Shown here: positions 45,263-48,053 of the stretch, piece by piece
How positions within the stretch are numbered: the first letter of the stretch is position 1
Layout of the letters: every line of letters begins with the position of its first letter
NCBI GenBank assembly: GCA_013365325.1
Contig: JABVXV010000277.1
Coordinates: forward strand, 1 to 48,053
Direction: 5' to 3'
From: Dipetalonema caudispina
Lineage: Eukaryota; Nematoda; Chromadorea; Rhabditida; Onchocercidae
DNA: 48,053 bases
Position numbers and translations under genes: made by a program
Notes under the pieces: model-generated
The model's database searches: none
Seen by the model: the letters and a program-made list of their open reading frames with translations, nothing else
Told to the model about the DNA's origin: nothing

Positions 45263-47408
45263 CTAAATAACAAATGGTATGAAGGCTTTGCGATCCTTTG
45301 GATAGTTGTCAAACTTTTCCTGGTACCACCTAAAATAAACGAGATGTAATAATATATTTCCTAGAAAAAAAGTTTTACTAATTAATGGTCCTCCTTCATC
45401 ATCCTCCTTGTACAAAGTGATATTTTTAATCAAGAGGAAGAAATCACCTGTGATGTTGATAAGCGCGCGGTGCAAGGTTGCATAATGTGAAAAATGCGAA
45501 GGCAAAAGTAGGCAATGTACGTGCCAATAAGGCATAACCAATCCATTCGATACACTCCCCGAAGAAATTAGCTCCGGAAATATATTTGAACAAACCACCA
45601 TAAGGTATTTTATAGCCTGATTTTCCATCTTTTCGCAAGTTTCGTAATATTGAATCGGATGTGATATTAATTATCATTCCAATGATAAATGTCAATGTGC
45701 CTGTTGCAAATCATTCTAATAAATTTGTGTTATATCAAATATTACGTCACATATTTACGGTGAAACATAGATTGTATCATGAAGAACATAGATATGTAAA
45801 GTACAATAAAAGTATTCATTTAGTATCAGGGGCATAATATCGAAGTTTAATATAAATAATGGGAAAGATCGAAAATTGTCAATGCCTACCTACCAATGAA
45901 GCAAAATACGATATCCTTCAGTGATTCATTATACACAGCATTACGAGAATGCCATATACCTTGCATATAACCATTAACTACGCAGAATAGAAGACCTAAC
46001 ATGAAGATATGTGCAGGAGTTCCTGTACCTCCTTTGATCAAGAATGGATAAATGAGAGCTCTGAAACCAAATTTGCAAAGAACAAATGTAAAAATACTTG
46101 GAATTTACGAAATATTCGAAGAGGAATTCTAACTTTCCTTAATAAAGAAGAGGAAAAAGGAAATGAATATTCCTTTTTTCTATTTTTAAAGGATCCAGTT
46201 CGAAAGAGTAAAATTAAGCAAGATATTACTGTACCTGTTGACATAATGCAAACAGAATAAGATAAGGATAAATGTATTGATAATAGGCAAATTAATAATA
46301 CCAGTAATAAGATAGTGAAGAGGTATGTATAACGATGGTAATTCTTGTATAAACCAAGCCCATTTAGCAGGTATTAATGGTACCTGAAAATGTTACATTG
46401 TATAAATATATTTTAGATTTAAATAAACTGCTGAAACTATTAAATATAAACTGTGTAATTGTTCTAAAATTTAGCATAACCATATAAGATGAACGTTGCC
46501 TAATAAAAAGATAAATGAGTTAAAACATTTATTTCCGAAATCCTCTCATCTACACTACACAATAATTTGGATAGAATAAAATGAAGCATCATAAACTGAT
46601 ATTTCCTTAGAAGTCAAAGTAAAACAGTTTTGAAGCAAAATAATTACAGTAACAACAATAAAGGAAGAATCAATAGTTGTATACGGTATGGCTTTACACT
46701 ACAGTTTTAGAACTTCAATTCATTGATTCTAATTTAACACTTAAAAATCTGTGAAAATACTTTCTTAGTACTTAGTAAGATAATTTCCACATACAACACT
46801 CACAATAAATTTAATAAACCTTTCCTCACTTACAATGATATCCAAAATTTCGTATCAACTTTTATTTTGAAATCACGAAATATTTCAAGCTTCTTATATT
46901 TCATCGTATTTTTATCAAAGATTTCATTTCAATTACTATTTCAATAGTTCTAATTGGATTGTGCGTTTTTACTATGATAAGCTTATCACAGTTACTTCAT
47001 CATATCTACGACATAATCGGCAATTACTACAAGTTTATAATTTATCACATATAATCTTTGGTATAATTTGTGTACAACGTCCAGTTTTATGATACTAACC
47101 CAACATTTCTTAGCTATAATCAGTTTGATTTTTTTTTATCCACTTTGTAATTTATTTTTCAGATTAGCTTATCAATTAATCATTACTACTGCTATTATTA
47201 ACTTCCACAATAAGTGTATTATCACAATTGGTCTATCATCGCTATTACGACTACTATTATTAGAATGATATAAAAAAAAAAAGACCGGCAAATGGGATTG
47301 CTGAGAGTATCGTCCATAAGTAGCTTTGAATCCTGAGATAAGTATTATGAAAGTAATAGCACCACTGATAAGCATACCATACGATAGCATTTCAATCATC
47401 GTATCCAT
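45263..47408 (-). CDS. 3-oxo-5-alpha-steroid 4-dehydrogenase (SRD5A1/2-type steroid 5-alpha-reductase)
   Basis: NADPH-dependent membrane enzyme of the ER that reduces the delta-4 double bond of 3-oxo steroids. Exons (minus): 47286-47408, 46235-46383, 45894-46060, 45448-45700, 45263-45329; 252 residues, the normal SRD5A1/2 length, phases agree. The N-terminal exon is a membrane helix. Exon 2 carries AKWAWFIQELPSLYIPLHY, a conserved SRD5A region. The C-terminal domain has GMIINITSDSILRNLRKDG, GYKIPYGGLFKYISGANFFG, IEWIGYALLARTLPTFAFAF and LAPRAYQHHRWYQEKFDNYP, ending FIPFVI. These are the defining motifs of the family. The first donor (GTCTTT at 47285) is non-standard but keeps frame. Substrate is unknown; worms depend on dietary sterol and use steroid hormones. 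Confidence 0.95.
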
Positions 47409-47912
47409 CAGCTATCTATTTTTTTTTTCAATAAAAATTTCCAGTAAAATTGTTACAGATCAAATAAAATTTCTGCAATTAGTCATCACAACAGGTGAAA
47501 TTTTTCAAACAATTAAATAATTAAATATGATGTAATGTGTACATTCTGATAAAATAGTATGTAACGCTATCTGAAATTACTATTATTCGGTAATATCAAT
47601 CGTATCATAAAAATATCTCATAAATTTTTGCTATAAAATTGATAAAAAAAAAATAAGAGCAATGTTATAATTAATGTTAATAATGCATGTAAACAAAATG
47701 GATGTTTACATTTATTATTGTTAAGTAAACAAACAAACATTTATACTTTCTATTACACATAAACAATCGAATATTTCCACTTATAATTTCATTAATTAAT
47801 CATTTGGTTTATTAATCTATCAATGTGTAGCACACTACAACACGTACATCACTATGAATGGTTTCATTGGTTGCAAAAAAATGACGCGATACTCGTAAGG
47901 TAATTGACGTTG
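47409..47912. other. 5' flank of the steroid reductase
   Basis: AT-rich, no gene recognised. It contains (AAAC)-like runs near 47728-47740 and leads into the tandem repeat at the edge. Confidence 0.5.
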
Positions 47913-48053
47913 TGTTGACGTTACACTTTTCATAGTTACGTATGTTTTGCACTGTATAGGAAGATTAGATAACACGCAAAATGTTGACGTTACACTTTTA
48001 TAGTTACGTGTGTTTTGCATTGTATAGGAAGATTAGATAACACGCAAAATGTT
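47913..48053 (+). repeat. ~69-bp tandem repeat running off the right edge
   Basis: Units begin TGTTGACGTTACACTTTT at 47913 (69 bp), 47982 (68 bp, one base shorter) and a third starts at 48050. Units differ by a missing C and two substitutions (TATG/TGTG, GCACTG/GCATTG). It looks like the first units of a satellite or minisatellite array. Confidence 0.92.

Overview
The window is eukaryotic nuclear DNA from a nematode, most likely a filarial/spirurid species. The reasons are its strong AT bias with many long A/T runs, protein-coding genes cut into many short exons by AT-rich GT..AG introns of roughly 100-1000 bp, pyrimidine-rich TTTCAG-type acceptors just upstream of several start codons (as expected for spliced-leader trans-splicing or 5'-UTR introns), and proteins that look nematode-like. 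There is no prokaryotic operon structure, CRISPR array or recognisable transposase. Exon joins below were worked out by hand: each kept the frame and a plausible GT/AG pair unless stated. The exact nematode genus is an inference.

Layout: (1) 731-6074, minus: 5' two thirds of a membrane adenylyl cyclase (six membrane segments plus the C1 catalytic domain); it runs off the left edge. (2) 6075-12144: about 6 kb without a recognisable gene, holding a duplicated 40-bp element and a phased 20-bp tandem repeat. (3) 12145-14225, plus: otubain (OTUB1-type deubiquitinase). (4) 15450-17417, minus: C-terminal part of a probable SLC19-type vitamin transporter, interrupted by a 100-N assembly gap. (5) 18926-22313, plus: LCLAT1/LYCAT-type lysophospholipid acyltransferase. 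(6) 22874-27622, minus: USP39/Sad1, the catalytically dead ubiquitin-protease-like splicing factor. (7) 29339-33630, minus: BTB-BACK protein. (8) 34737-37987, plus: RING plus B-box-like (TRIM-type) protein, divergent from (7). (9) 39700-41105, plus: mitochondrial ribosomal protein mL49. (10) 42351-44604, plus: acidic/coiled protein with ANCHR-like MIM motifs. (11) 45263-47408, minus: 3-oxo-5-alpha-steroid 4-dehydrogenase. The right edge enters a ~69-bp tandem repeat.

The genes are mostly housekeeping and do not form one pathway. Four of them (otubain, USP39, BTB-BACK, RING/B-box) belong to ubiquitin-related families, which may be chance. The most interesting non-coding signal is a cluster of AGGTCA nuclear-receptor half sites, including a directly abutting pair, in and beside the space between the divergent BTB-BACK and RING genes, next to three nested inverted repeats. 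I did not find a convincing new biological system; the findings list the best leads.
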